From assembly GCA_028278345.1 (NCBI GenBank), contig JANQEL010000106.1, forward strand, positions 1 to 64,000: 64,000 bases of DNA, read 5' to 3'. The position numbers and the translations under genes are program-made. Source of the stretch: Myxococcota bacterium. GTDB taxonomy: Bacteria > Myxococcota_A > UBA9160 > UBA4427. Shown here one piece after another: positions 45,621 to 53,428 of this stretch; the first letter of the stretch is position 1, and every line of letters begins with the position of its first letter. The notes under the pieces are model-generated. The model worked only from the letters and a program-made list of their open reading frames with translations. It searched no databases and had not been told where the DNA came from.

Positions 45621-46772
45621 CTAGACGAGCTGATTCAGGTCGAGCAGGAAAACGGGACTTCCGTCGTCGAGGTTGGTCATGCCCGCAAGCGTCTTGATGC
45701 TCGAGAGCAGTTTCGGAACGGATTTGACGTAGACCTCCTGCTGGCTCGCGAAACGATCGACGCGCAAGGCGACGATCTCACCGCGCACTTGAGTCAGCGC
45801 AAGCGAGATCGGCTGCTCTCTACCCGCCGCGTCTGGACTTCTTATCGGTTGGAGGGCGAGACAACGTGCGAGATCCAGCACAAGAATCGGATCGTCGCCG
45901 ATCATCGCGAACGCTTCGCCACCGCTTTCTTCGAGGCAATGCGATTCGATTTCGAGAATGCGCTCAACCTTGGTAATGGGGAGAGCCACACACTCGCCGG
46001 CCACTTCGACCAAGACGACGCGCTGCACCGCCGCCGTGATCGGCACCTGGAAGCGCGTCGTCGTGCCCTGTCCCGCCGTGGTGGAAAGTTCGATCGAGCC
46101 GCCGAGGGCTTCGATCGTGGCCTTCACCGCGTCCATCCCGACACCGCGGCCGGAGACTTCCGAAACCTGCGCCGCGGTCGAGAGCCCGGGGCGGAAGATC
46201 AGGCTCGCGATCTCTTCGGCGGGCAGATCTTCGGCGAGGCCTTCGTGGATCAAGCCGGCGTCGACGGCGCGACGTCGAACCGCATCGAGATCGATGCCCT
46301 GGCCGTCGTCGTTCAGCTCGATCACGATGGAGTTCTTCTCGCGGCGCGCCTCGATGACCACCTGCCCGACCTCGGTCTTGCCCGCGCGAATGCGGTCTTC
46401 GACGGTTTCGAGGCCGTGGTCGACGGCGTTGCGAATCATGTGGAGCAGGGGCTCGTTCAGGCGATCGAGGATCGAGCGATCGAGCTCGAGTTCGGTACCG
46501 AGCAACTGCACGTCCACGCGCTTGCCGAGGGACTCGGCGACCTGGCGCGCAACGCGGGGGAGGTTTTCGAGCACGCGCGAGAGCGGGGCCGTGCGCAGAT
46601 CGAGCACCCGCCGCTGCAATTCGTTGACGCGCCGCTCGACGCGATCGAATTGTTCGGCCTGCTCGGCGCCGTGATCGCCCTTGAGGGTCACGCGGCGCAG
46701 CTGGCGCGAGGTGAGGATCACTTCGCCTACGGCACCGAGGAAGCGATCGAGGGATTGGGTGCGCACGCGCAC
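45621..46772 (-). CDS. cheA: CheA histidine kinase, C-terminal part (frameshifted)
   Basis: The larger piece of a split CheA: dimerisation helices (about 1-70), HATPase_c domain (N box LLHMIRNAVDHGLE, G1 NDDGQGID, G2 SGRGVGMDAVKATI) and CheW-like coupling domain (about 255-380; PITKVERILEIE). The GTG at 46772 is only a possible internal start. The frame stays open upstream through a proline/acid-rich linker to the A10 tract at 46889-46898, where a -1 shift from the HPt piece would give one full CheA of about 585 residues. All ATP-binding motifs are intact, so this is not an old pseudogene. Confidence 0.85.
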   Translation of the reverse strand: MRVRTQSLDRFLGAVGEVILTSRQLRRVTLKGDHGAEQAEQFDRVERRVNELQRRVLDLRTAPLSRVLENLPRVARQVAESLGKRVDVQLLGTELELDRSILDRLNEPLLHMIRNAVDHGLETVEDRIRAGKTEVGQVVIEARREKNSIVIELNDDGQGIDLDAVRRRAVDAGLIHEGLAEDLPAEEIASLIFRPGLSTAAQVSEVSGRGVGMDAVKATIEALGGSIELSTTAGQGTTTRFQVPITAAVQRVVLVEVAGECVALPITKVERILEIESHCLEESGGEAFAMIGDDPILVLDLARCLALQPIRSPDAAGREQPISLALTQVRGEIVALRVDRFASQQEVYVKSVPKLLSSIKTLAGMTNLDDGSPVFLLDLNQLV

Positions 46773-46876
46773 CGTCGAGGCCGGTGCCGGGAGCTTGGGA
46801 AGTGCGCTTTCCGCGCGGGCGGGCGCCTCGCTTTCGGCGCCGCTCGCCTCCGCCTCGTCGCGCGGAACGACGGGGG

Positions 46877-47380
46877 TCAGTTCAAGAGTTTTTTTTTTGC
46901 TCCGGACTCGGCCTCGAGGGCGTTCATCACGGCGACGAGTTCGACGTCCAGCTCCGCGGCATCGGGAGGCTCGGGCTCACCGGTCGGCGCAGGAGACTCC
47001 ACCGCCGGTGCAGAGAGCAACTCGACCAGCTCGGGGCGCAGTGGCGGCGGCTCACCGGTCTCGCGCACCACCTCGACCATCTGCTCGAGACCATCGAGCC
47101 CGCTGAACAGCACCGAGAGGGAGTCGCCCGGCGGCACCCGTCCGCTCGACCGGATTCCCTCCATGCGGTCTTCGAGGGCATGGGCGACCTGCTCGACCGC
47201 GTCATAACCCACCGACGCTGCCATCGACTTGATGGAATGCGCCATGCGGAAGATGACGTCGATGGACTCGACCGAAGCCGTGTCCTTCTCGAGCTCGAGC
47301 AGGGCGCGGCTGATCTCCGCGAGCTGCTCGGCGGCCTCTTCGAGGAAGAGCGCCCGGAATTTGCCCATGTCGAGCGCCAC
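46877..47380 (-). CDS. cheA: CheA histidine kinase, N-terminal HPt part (frameshifted)
   Basis: A 167-residue frame holding the phosphoacceptor HPt domain: H48 in FRMAHSIKSMAAS, surrounded by the four-helix bundle of CheA P1, followed by a Pro/Glu-rich linker. It ends at a TGA only six codons after GCA-AAA-AAA-AAA. The kinase core lies in the -1 frame directly after, so the natural product would be one CheA if the ribosome or RNA polymerase slips on the A run, or if the reference has one A too few (or two too many). It starts four bases before the cheY stop. Confidence 0.85.
   Translation of the reverse strand: MALDMGKFRALFLEEAAEQLAEISRALLELEKDTASVESIDVIFRMAHSIKSMAASVGYDAVEQVAHALEDRMEGIRSSGRVPPGDSLSVLFSGLDGLEQMVEVVRETGEPPPLRPELVELLSAPAVESPAPTGEPEPPDAAELDVELVAVMNALEAESGAKKKLLN
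46889..46898 (-). other. A10 slippery tract inside cheA
   Basis: Ten consecutive T on the plus strand (ten A in the mRNA), exactly at the border of the two cheA frames. A -1 ribosomal slip on A-AAA-AAA, or one extra A added during transcription, restores a continuous CheA. Confidence 0.8.
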
Positions 47381-47383
47381 GAC

Positions 47384-47764
47384 CTACGCCTCGTCGCCCT
47401 GCTTGTCGAGGATCTTGCCCAGCGTCGCGATCACCGCGTCGGGCTTGAAGGGCTTCACGATGAAGTCCTTGGCACCGGCCTGGATCGCCTCGGTGACGAG
47501 GGTCTCCTGACCGAGGGCGCTGCACATCACGACGCGCGCCTGGGCGTCTTCCGCGAGGATGCCCTTCACGGCGTCGATGCCGGAGCGCTTGGGCATCACG
47601 ATGTCCATCGTCACGAGGTCGGGGCGCAGTTCCAGGAACTGGTCGACGGCCTCGATGCCGTTGGTCGCTTCACCCACGACTTCATATCCCTCGGGCTCGA
47701 TGATCTCGCGGATCATCTGGCGCATGAAGGAAGCGTCATCTGCAATCAATACTCGAGCTTTCAT
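47384..47764 (-). CDS. cheY: CheY-like response regulator
   Basis: A 126-residue single receiver domain. D9-D10 (LIADDASFMRQM), phosphoacceptor D54 (VTMDIVMPKRSG), Ser82 at the Thr position (VVMCSALG) and Lys104 (FIVKPF) are all in place, so it is phosphorylatable by the CheA downstream. The S-F-M-R-Q-M-I-R-E-I-I stretch after the DD pair is typical of CheY paired with CheC. It lies between cheW and cheA with eight-base and four-base gaps. Confidence 0.95.
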   Translation of the reverse strand: MKARVLIADDASFMRQMIREIIEPEGYEVVGEATNGIEAVDQFLELRPDLVTMDIVMPKRSGIDAVKGILAEDAQARVVMCSALGQETLVTEAIQAGAKDFIVKPFKPDAVIATLGKILDKQGDEA

Positions 47765-47772
47765 GGGGTCTC

Positions 47773-48273
47773 CTAGGAGGGGTACGGTGCTGCTCCGGAC
47801 ATCTGCCCCGATGTCCGGCTTTCGATCACTTCTTCTGCCGTGGCGACGAGGCGCACGGGGTTCACGATGCTGACGACCCGCCCGTCGAGGGGGCGTCGCT
47901 CGACCACGATGTCATCGCCGTGGGGTCGACCGGCTTCGCCATCGACGAGGCCACAGACACTGTCGATCGGAAGGCCCAGTTGACGACCGCCATCGGGTCG
48001 ATCGGTAACGACGAGAAAGGGCTGCACCTCGTCGTCTGCGCGCTGCGCCATCGGTTCTCCGCCGAGCAGTAGATGCGACGCGATCACCGGCAGGGCTTCT
48101 CCGTGCCAGTTCATCACGCCACCGGTCTCTCGCGGTAGAGTGGGTACGCAGCGCACGCCGCTTTGTTCCACCACTTCGAGGACCTCGGAGATCGGCAGGG
48201 CAAAGGGGTTGCCCGACACCTCGAAGATCATCAGGCGTTGGCTCAGCCGCGGCATCGACACCGGCGCACTCAC
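47773..48273 (-). CDS. cheW: CheW coupling protein
   Basis: A 166-residue single-domain CheW (two beta-barrel subdomains) linking receptor and Che[24 protein letters not shown], then [19 protein letters not shown], then [13 protein letters not shown]. It begins with GTG overlapping the mcp stop (GTGA), so both are made together. The last ~25 residues are extra and unstructured. Confidence 0.92.
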   Translation of the reverse strand: MSAPVSMPRLSQRLMIFEVSGNPFALPISEVLEVVEQSGVRCVPTLPRETGGVMNWHGEALPVIASHLLLGGEPMAQRADDEVQPFLVVTDRPDGGRQLGLPIDSVCGLVDGEAGRPHGDDIVVERRPLDGRVVSIVNPVRLVATAEEVIESRTSGQMSGAAPYPS

Positions 48274-49601
48274 GGCGTTTCCTCCGCACTCGGCGCGCTT
48301 TCCGAATCGCCCGAGCCCGCGGTGCGGTAGAGGCGCAGGTGCTCGCGCAATGCTTCGGCCACGGTCAGCAGTTCCTGCGAGCCGTCGACGATCTTGGAGA
48401 CCGCGTCGAGCTGCCCCGAGGCCATGCGCGAGATCTCTTCCTGGGCGGCGTCGTTGTCTTCGGCGCTCGACTTGAGTTCGCTCATCGAGGTGACCATGCG
48501 CTCGGCGCTGATCGCGTGGTTGTCGGCGCCGTGGAAGATCTCTTCGCTACGCGCGGCCGCTTCGCCGACCGAGGTGCTGATCTGGCTGAGCGAATCCGCG
48601 ATGGTGTTGACGTCTTCGCGCCCTTCGCTGATCACCTCGCTGCTCATGCGCATCTCGTCGGCGACTTCGCGCGTGTCGGACTGGATCTCGTGAACGAGCT
48701 TGGAGATCTCGTCGGCGCTCTTGCCCGCGCTCTCGGAGAGCTTGCGGATCTCGTCCGCCACGACCGAAAAGCCGCGCCCCGCCTCACCGGCGCGCGCCGC
48801 TTCGATCGACGCATTCAGCGAGAGCAGGTTCGTGCGATGGGCGACGCTGGTGATGATCTCGGTGATCTGGTGCACATGGCTCGTCTTCGCCTCGAGATCG
48901 AAGACCATGGCGCCCGTCTGCTCGACGCGTTCGAACACGGTGCGCATCTTTTCGATCGCGAGCTGTGAGACTTCGACGCCGTTGTTCGCCTTCTGATTCG
49001 CTTCGGCTGCGAACCCGAAGGCCTCACGCGCGCGCCCCGCGTTCAGTTCGACCTCGGAAGAGATCTCCCCGATGATCGCGTTCGTGCGCTGGAAGAGATG
49101 TCGTTGTCGCGAGTTGCCCTCGGCGGCGCGCGAAACGGTCGAGGAAATGCCCTCGTTGCCCTCGCGCACGTGCTCGATCTCGCGGGCGAGTTCCTGGGCC
49201 GCACCCTTCACCACCTCGGCGCTTTCCTGCACGCCACCCACGAACGCGTTCAAGCGTTCGAGCATGCCCTTGACGCTGGCTGCGAGGTCGTCGGTTTCGT
49301 CGGCCACGAGGCCGGGCGTGGCGTGTCGGAGTTCGACGCTGAGGTCGCCGTTGCGAATGCGTTCGGTGGCCTTGCGAAGGTCTTCGAACTTCTCACCCAG
49401 GCTTCGCGAGATCGCGAAGCCGAGACAACCCCCGACACCGAGCGCCACGAACACCGCTCCCCACTCCGGAAAGTCGAAGCCGAGAGCACGGATACCCCAC
49501 GGCAGCACGGCAGCCGACGCCGCAACCAGAAGCGATCCGAGGACGAATTTGTGGGTCAGGGCAATTCGCACCCACGCCCTATCGGCCCTTCGAAAGCGCA
49601 C
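48270..49601 (-). CDS. Methyl-accepting chemotaxis protein without a periplasmic sensor domain
   Basis: A 443-residue receptor. Two helices (about 16-40 and 48-66) are separated by only about seven residues, so there is no extracytoplasmic ligand domain; a HAMP domain follows (about 67-120). The signalling hairpin tip reads [41 protein letters not shown], the canonical MCP core. The sensor input must come from the membrane, the HAMP or a partner protein. It is the first gene of the che operon. Confidence 0.93.
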   Translation of the reverse strand: MRFRRADRAWVRIALTHKFVLGSLLVAASAAVLPWGIRALGFDFPEWGAVFVALGVGGCLGFAISRSLGEKFEDLRKATERIRNGDLSVELRHATPGLVADETDDLAASVKGMLERLNAFVGGVQESAEVVKGAAQELAREIEHVREGNEGISSTVSRAAEGNSRQRHLFQRTNAIIGEISSEVELNAGRAREAFGFAAEANQKANNGVEVSQLAIEKMRTVFERVEQTGAMVFDLEAKTSHVHQITEIITSVAHRTNLLSLNASIEAARAGEAGRGFSVVADEIRKLSESAGKSADEISKLVHEIQSDTREVADEMRMSSEVISEGREDVNTIADSLSQISTSVGEAAARSEEIFHGADNHAISAERMVTSMSELKSSAEDNDAAQEEISRMASGQLDAVSKIVDGSQELLTVAEALREHLRLYRTAGSGDSESAPSAEETP

Positions 49602-49741
49602 CTTGATGGACTATGAGATGCAAGTGCGCGCACGCGAAGCGCATGTTCAGCGACGCGCAACTTCGCGCTCGACATGATCCGCGCGGTCATCGCGGCTGCA
49701 CATCAGTTGCGCATGCGTGTCGCATAGCGAACGCGTTCGAT

Positions 49742-50695
49742 TCAGAAGTGACGAAAGCCCGGGCCTTCGGGCAGGCCGCGAACGCCACGCCGCCGCGTGA
49801 TTCGACCGACCTGGCTTACGGGAATCCCAAGCGCGCGTTCGAGCTGCTTCGTGGTCGGGCTTCCACGCGCGGCTCCGCGCAGAGTAAAGAGCAACTCGTA
49901 GTCTTCCCCCGCGCGCGTGGCGAGGGCGAGTGGATCGAGACGCTCTGTTCTACACGCCGCGGCGAAGCCACGCGGTAGCGGGAGCGCACCGGCATCGATC
50001 TCGGCGCCCACCCCCGAGGCTGCAAGCACGTGGCGGAGGTCCGACGCGAAGCCGTCCGAGAGATCGATGCACGCACCCACGTCGGGGCGAGCGGCGAGCG
50101 CGCGCCCGGCAGCGAGCCGCGGTTCGGGCAGCCTCCGCATGCGGCCGCCCTTTCGTTCGCTGCGTGCGAGCGCCAACCCCGCACCGCCGAGCGTACCCGT
50201 CACGCAGACACGATCCCCCGGCTTCGCCGCATCCCGAAGCAGGGCACACCCCTTCTCGACCGCGCCGAACGCCGTGACCGCGAGCTGCACTTCGCCGGCG
50301 CGCGCGATGTTGCCGCCGACGAGGGGGCAGCCGTAGCGCTTCGCATCTTCGAGCATGCCCTGCATCACGCCGTCGATGACGGCCAGTTCGAGGGAGGCCG
50401 GTGCCGAGAGCGCCAGGGTGAACCCGAGCGGCCGCGCCCCCATGGCGGCGAGATCCGAGAGGTTCACGCGCAGCGCACGGCGCCCGATCGTCGCCGCCGC
50501 CTGGTTGCCAAAGCGGAAGTGCACGCCTTCCACCAATGTGTCGGTCGTGACGACGAGGTCTTCGCCGCGTCGCGGGCGCAGCACTGCGGCGTCGTCCCCG
50601 ATTCCGACCACCACGTGGGCATCGCGTGAACGCCCGGCACGTGTGCGAATGCGCGCGATCAGATCGAACTCGCCGAGGTCACCGAGGGTCTTCAT
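49742..50695 (-). CDS. thiL: Thiamine-monophosphate kinase
   Basis: A 317-residue enzyme phosphorylating thiamine monophosphate to the active diphosphate. The N-terminus GEFDLIARI, the Mg-binding VGIGDDAAVL, TTDTLVEGVHF, NLSDLAAMGARPLG, and DLSDGFASDL blocks are all in order as in ThiL. It follows lon by 37 bases on the same strand, likely as one transcript. Other thi genes are not present here. Confidence 0.96.
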   Translation of the reverse strand: MKTLGDLGEFDLIARIRTRAGRSRDAHVVVGIGDDAAVLRPRRGEDLVVTTDTLVEGVHFRFGNQAAATIGRRALRVNLSDLAAMGARPLGFTLALSAPASLELAVIDGVMQGMLEDAKRYGCPLVGGNIARAGEVQLAVTAFGAVEKGCALLRDAAKPGDRVCVTGTLGGAGLALARSERKGGRMRRLPEPRLAAGRALAARPDVGACIDLSDGFASDLRHVLAASGVGAEIDAGALPLPRGFAAACRTERLDPLALATRAGEDYELLFTLRGAARGSPTTKQLERALGIPVSQVGRITRRRGVRGLPEGPGFRHF

Positions 50696-50732
50696 CGCGA
50701 GCAGCGTAGCCCGCGCGGCCGCGCGTGGCGGA

Positions 50733-53144
50733 TCAGCTTTCCTTGACGGAAGCCACCGGCCCCGAGGTGTGGGCCACGATCGGCGGGCCCGCTTCGGTGC
50801 TCTTCCAGCTGAGCGGGTGTTCGAAGCTCGCGTCGAGAACCTCGCGCATCGTCTTCACCGGGATGAAGGTCATCTTGCGCTTGAGTTCCTTCGGGATCTC
50901 CTCGACGTCGTGCATGCACGAGGCAGGCACGATCACCTTGGTGATCCCACTGCGAAGTGCGGCCAGCGCCTTCTCGCGAATGCCACCCACCGGCAGGACG
51001 TGTCCTCGCAGGGTGACCTCGCCCGTCATCGCGACGTCGGCGCGAATCGGGTTCTTGGTGGCCAGCGAAATCAACGCCGTCGCCATCGTGACACCCGCCG
51101 AGGGGCCGTCCTTGGGCGTCGCACCGGCGGGCACGTGGACGTGTACCTGGTTGCCCGTGAGGCTGCTCTCGTCGAGACCGATGTCGCACAGGATCGAGCG
51201 TGCGAACGAGAGCGCCGTCTGCACCGACTCCTTCATCACGTCGCCGAGCTGACCCGTGAGGGTGAGGCCCTCGCCTCTCGTGAGGGTCGCTTCGATGGTG
51301 AGCATCTCGCCGCCGGCCTCGGTCCACGCAAGCCCGTTCACGACACCCACCTCGCTCTGCTTCGAGCGGTCATCGCCCGTGAAGCGCTCGGCGCCGAGGT
51401 AGTTCTTGAGGTTGCGGGTCGTCACCTTGACGATGTCCGAATCCCCCTCCGCGGCCTTGCGGGCGATCTTGCGGCACACCTGGGCCACCTTGCGCTCGAG
51501 GTTGCGCACGCCGGCTTCCTGGGTGTAGCCGTTGCACATCTTCTCGACGGCGCCGTTCGACCAATCGACCTGGCTCGGCAGCAAACCGTGCTCGGCGATC
51601 TGCCGCGGGATCAGGAAGCGGCTCGCGATCGCGCGCTTCTCCTCCGGCGTGTAGCCAGAGAGGCGAATGATCTCCATGCGATCACGCAGGGGCCCGGGGA
51701 TCGGATCGAGGGCGTTCGCGGTCGCGATGAAGAGCACCTTCGAGAGATCGAAGGGCACGCTCAGGAAGTGATCGCTGAACTTCGAATTCTGCTCGGGATC
51801 GAGCACTTCGAGCAGGGCGGAAGACGGGTCGCCGCGGTAGTCCGCGCCGAGCTTGTCGAGTTCGTCGAGCATGAAGACCGGATTGTTGGTGCCCGCGGTC
51901 TTGAGGCCCTGGATGATGCGACCCGGCAATGCGCCGACGTAGGTGCGGCGGTGCCCGCGCACCTCGGCTTCGTCGCGCACGCCGCCGAGGCTGATGCGCA
52001 CGAACTCACGTCCCATCGAGCGCGCAATCGAGCGCCCGAGCGACGTCTTGCCGACGCCCGGCGGGCCCACGAAGCAGAGGATCGGGCCGCGCGAATCCTG
52101 GCGCAGCTTGCGCACGCCGAGGAATTCGAGGATGCGCTCCTTCACGCCGTCGAGATGGGCGTGATCGGCGTCGAGGATCGTGCGCGCGTTTTCGAGATCG
52201 AGGCGATCCGGGCTGGTCGTCGACCAGGGCAAGTCCACGATCCAGTCGAGGTAGTTGCGCACCACCTGGGCCTCGGGGCCGTCGGGGTGCATGCGCTCGA
52301 GGCGCCGCAGCTGGCGAAGCGACTCTTCGAGGGCCTCGGGCGGAAGCCCCGCCTCCTCGACCTTGAAGCGGTACTCGTCGCTCTCCTCACCGCGCGGGTC
52401 GACTTCACCGAGCTCGTTCTGGATCGCGCGCAGCTGCTCGCGTAGGAAGGCCTCGCGCTGGCCGCGAGACATCTCCTCTTTCGCTTGATACTGGATCTCC
52501 GCCTGCATCGTGGTGACTTCGAGCTCGCGGCGCACCAGCGCATCGACCTTGCGCAAGCGAGCGAGGGGATCGTTCACCTCGAGCACTTCCTGGGCCTCGG
52601 GCAGGCGCAACCGCAGGTTCGAAGCCACGATGTCGGCCAGGCGCCCGGGCTTGTCGATGTTCGTCGTGATCGACAACACCTCTGGCGGAAGATTCTTGAG
52701 AGGCAGGAGTTCTTCGACGCGCGTTCGCACCGCGCGCACCAGTGCTTCGCTCTCGACGCACCAGTCGTCGCCATCTTCGCTGGGCAGCGTGGTCACGCGC
52801 GCCCAGTGGCTCGACTCCTTGTCCACGAAGGCGTCGATACGGGCCTTGCTGAGCCCCTGGAGCATCACCTTCAAGCGCCCGTCGGGCATGCGCATGCTGC
52901 GCATCACCATCGCGACGGTTCCCACGCTGTAGAGGTCTTCGCTGCAGGGCTCTTCGGTCTCGGGGTCGCGTTGAGCGACGAGCAGGATCAGGCGATCGCC
53001 CGCCAACGCGTCCTGCACCGCGGCAATCGACGATTCGCGCGCGACGAAGAGCGGCAGCACCATGTAGGGGAAGAGAACGAATTCCCGCAGCGGGAGGATC
53101 GGAAGCTCTTCCTGGGAGAGGTTCTCGGGGGGAGTCTCAGTCAT
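50733..53144 (-). CDS. lon: ATP-dependent protease Lon
   Basis: An 803-residue protease: N-terminal substrate domain (ELPILPLREFVLFPYMVLPLFV), coiled coil, AAA+ module (Walker A GPPGVGKTS, Walker B FMLDELDK, sensor NALDPIPGPLRDRME) and the C-terminal peptidase S16 with nucleophile Ser in KDGPSAGV and catalytic Lys in GGIREKAL. The start is ATG 53144, preceded by AAAGG; an open frame to 53237 has no family match in the extra part. It belongs to the heat-shock theme of the window; its promoter carries a palindrome but no CIRCE. Confidence 0.98.
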   Translation of the reverse strand: MTETPPENLSQEELPILPLREFVLFPYMVLPLFVARESSIAAVQDALAGDRLILLVAQRDPETEEPCSEDLYSVGTVAMVMRSMRMPDGRLKVMLQGLSKARIDAFVDKESSHWARVTTLPSEDGDDWCVESEALVRAVRTRVEELLPLKNLPPEVLSITTNIDKPGRLADIVASNLRLRLPEAQEVLEVNDPLARLRKVDALVRRELEVTTMQAEIQYQAKEEMSRGQREAFLREQLRAIQNELGEVDPRGEESDEYRFKVEEAGLPPEALEESLRQLRRLERMHPDGPEAQVVRNYLDWIVDLPWSTTSPDRLDLENARTILDADHAHLDGVKERILEFLGVRKLRQDSRGPILCFVGPPGVGKTSLGRSIARSMGREFVRISLGGVRDEAEVRGHRRTYVGALPGRIIQGLKTAGTNNPVFMLDELDKLGADYRGDPSSALLEVLDPEQNSKFSDHFLSVPFDLSKVLFIATANALDPIPGPLRDRMEIIRLSGYTPEEKRAIASRFLIPRQIAEHGLLPSQVDWSNGAVEKMCNGYTQEAGVRNLERKVAQVCRKIARKAAEGDSDIVKVTTRNLKNYLGAERFTGDDRSKQSEVGVVNGLAWTEAGGEMLTIEATLTRGEGLTLTGQLGDVMKESVQTALSFARSILCDIGLDESSLTGNQVHVHVPAGATPKDGPSAGVTMATALISLATKNPIRADVAMTGEVTLRGHVLPVGGIREKALAALRSGITKVIVPASCMHDVEEIPKELKRKMTFIPVKTMREVLDASFEHPLSWKSTEAGPPIVAHTSGPVASVKES

Positions 53145-53260
53145 CAAGGCGCCTTTCGACCGTGCGCCAAAACGACTTGAGAGGGCAGTAGATCGACTCT
53201 CGACCCGATGTGCACCACGCTCGAACGTCGAAAACACTCGCGCGCGCGGGCGATTGGCAA

Positions 53261-53290
53261 CTTATAGGCGAAAGGCCTTCACGCCCCCAA
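53261..53290 (-). promoter_or_regulatory. Candidate lon promoter with palindrome in the spacer
   Basis: On the minus strand TTGGGG (complement of 53285-53290) and TATAAG (complement of 53261-53266) are 18 bases apart. The spacer and flanks form GGCG-A-AAGGCCTT-CA-CGCC (53267-53285), a near-perfect palindrome that could bind a repressor. The -35 match is weak. Confidence 0.4.
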
Positions 53291-53428
53291 CACAGGCCTT
53301 CGAGATGTATCGAAAAGGCTCCATGAGACAACGCTTCATAAGGTGAAGCCCTCAGTGGATCTCATACACGGATAGGCGAAACGAACCGGTTCCCATTGCG
53401 AGAACGCGATGCCTATCTCGCCGCGGGC

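Noticed and set aside
46877-47380. HPt frame as an independent gene separate from cheA
   Set aside because: The linker continues smoothly in the -1 frame after the A10 tract and the kinase piece has no good start of its own, so one frameshifted cheA is the simpler reading.
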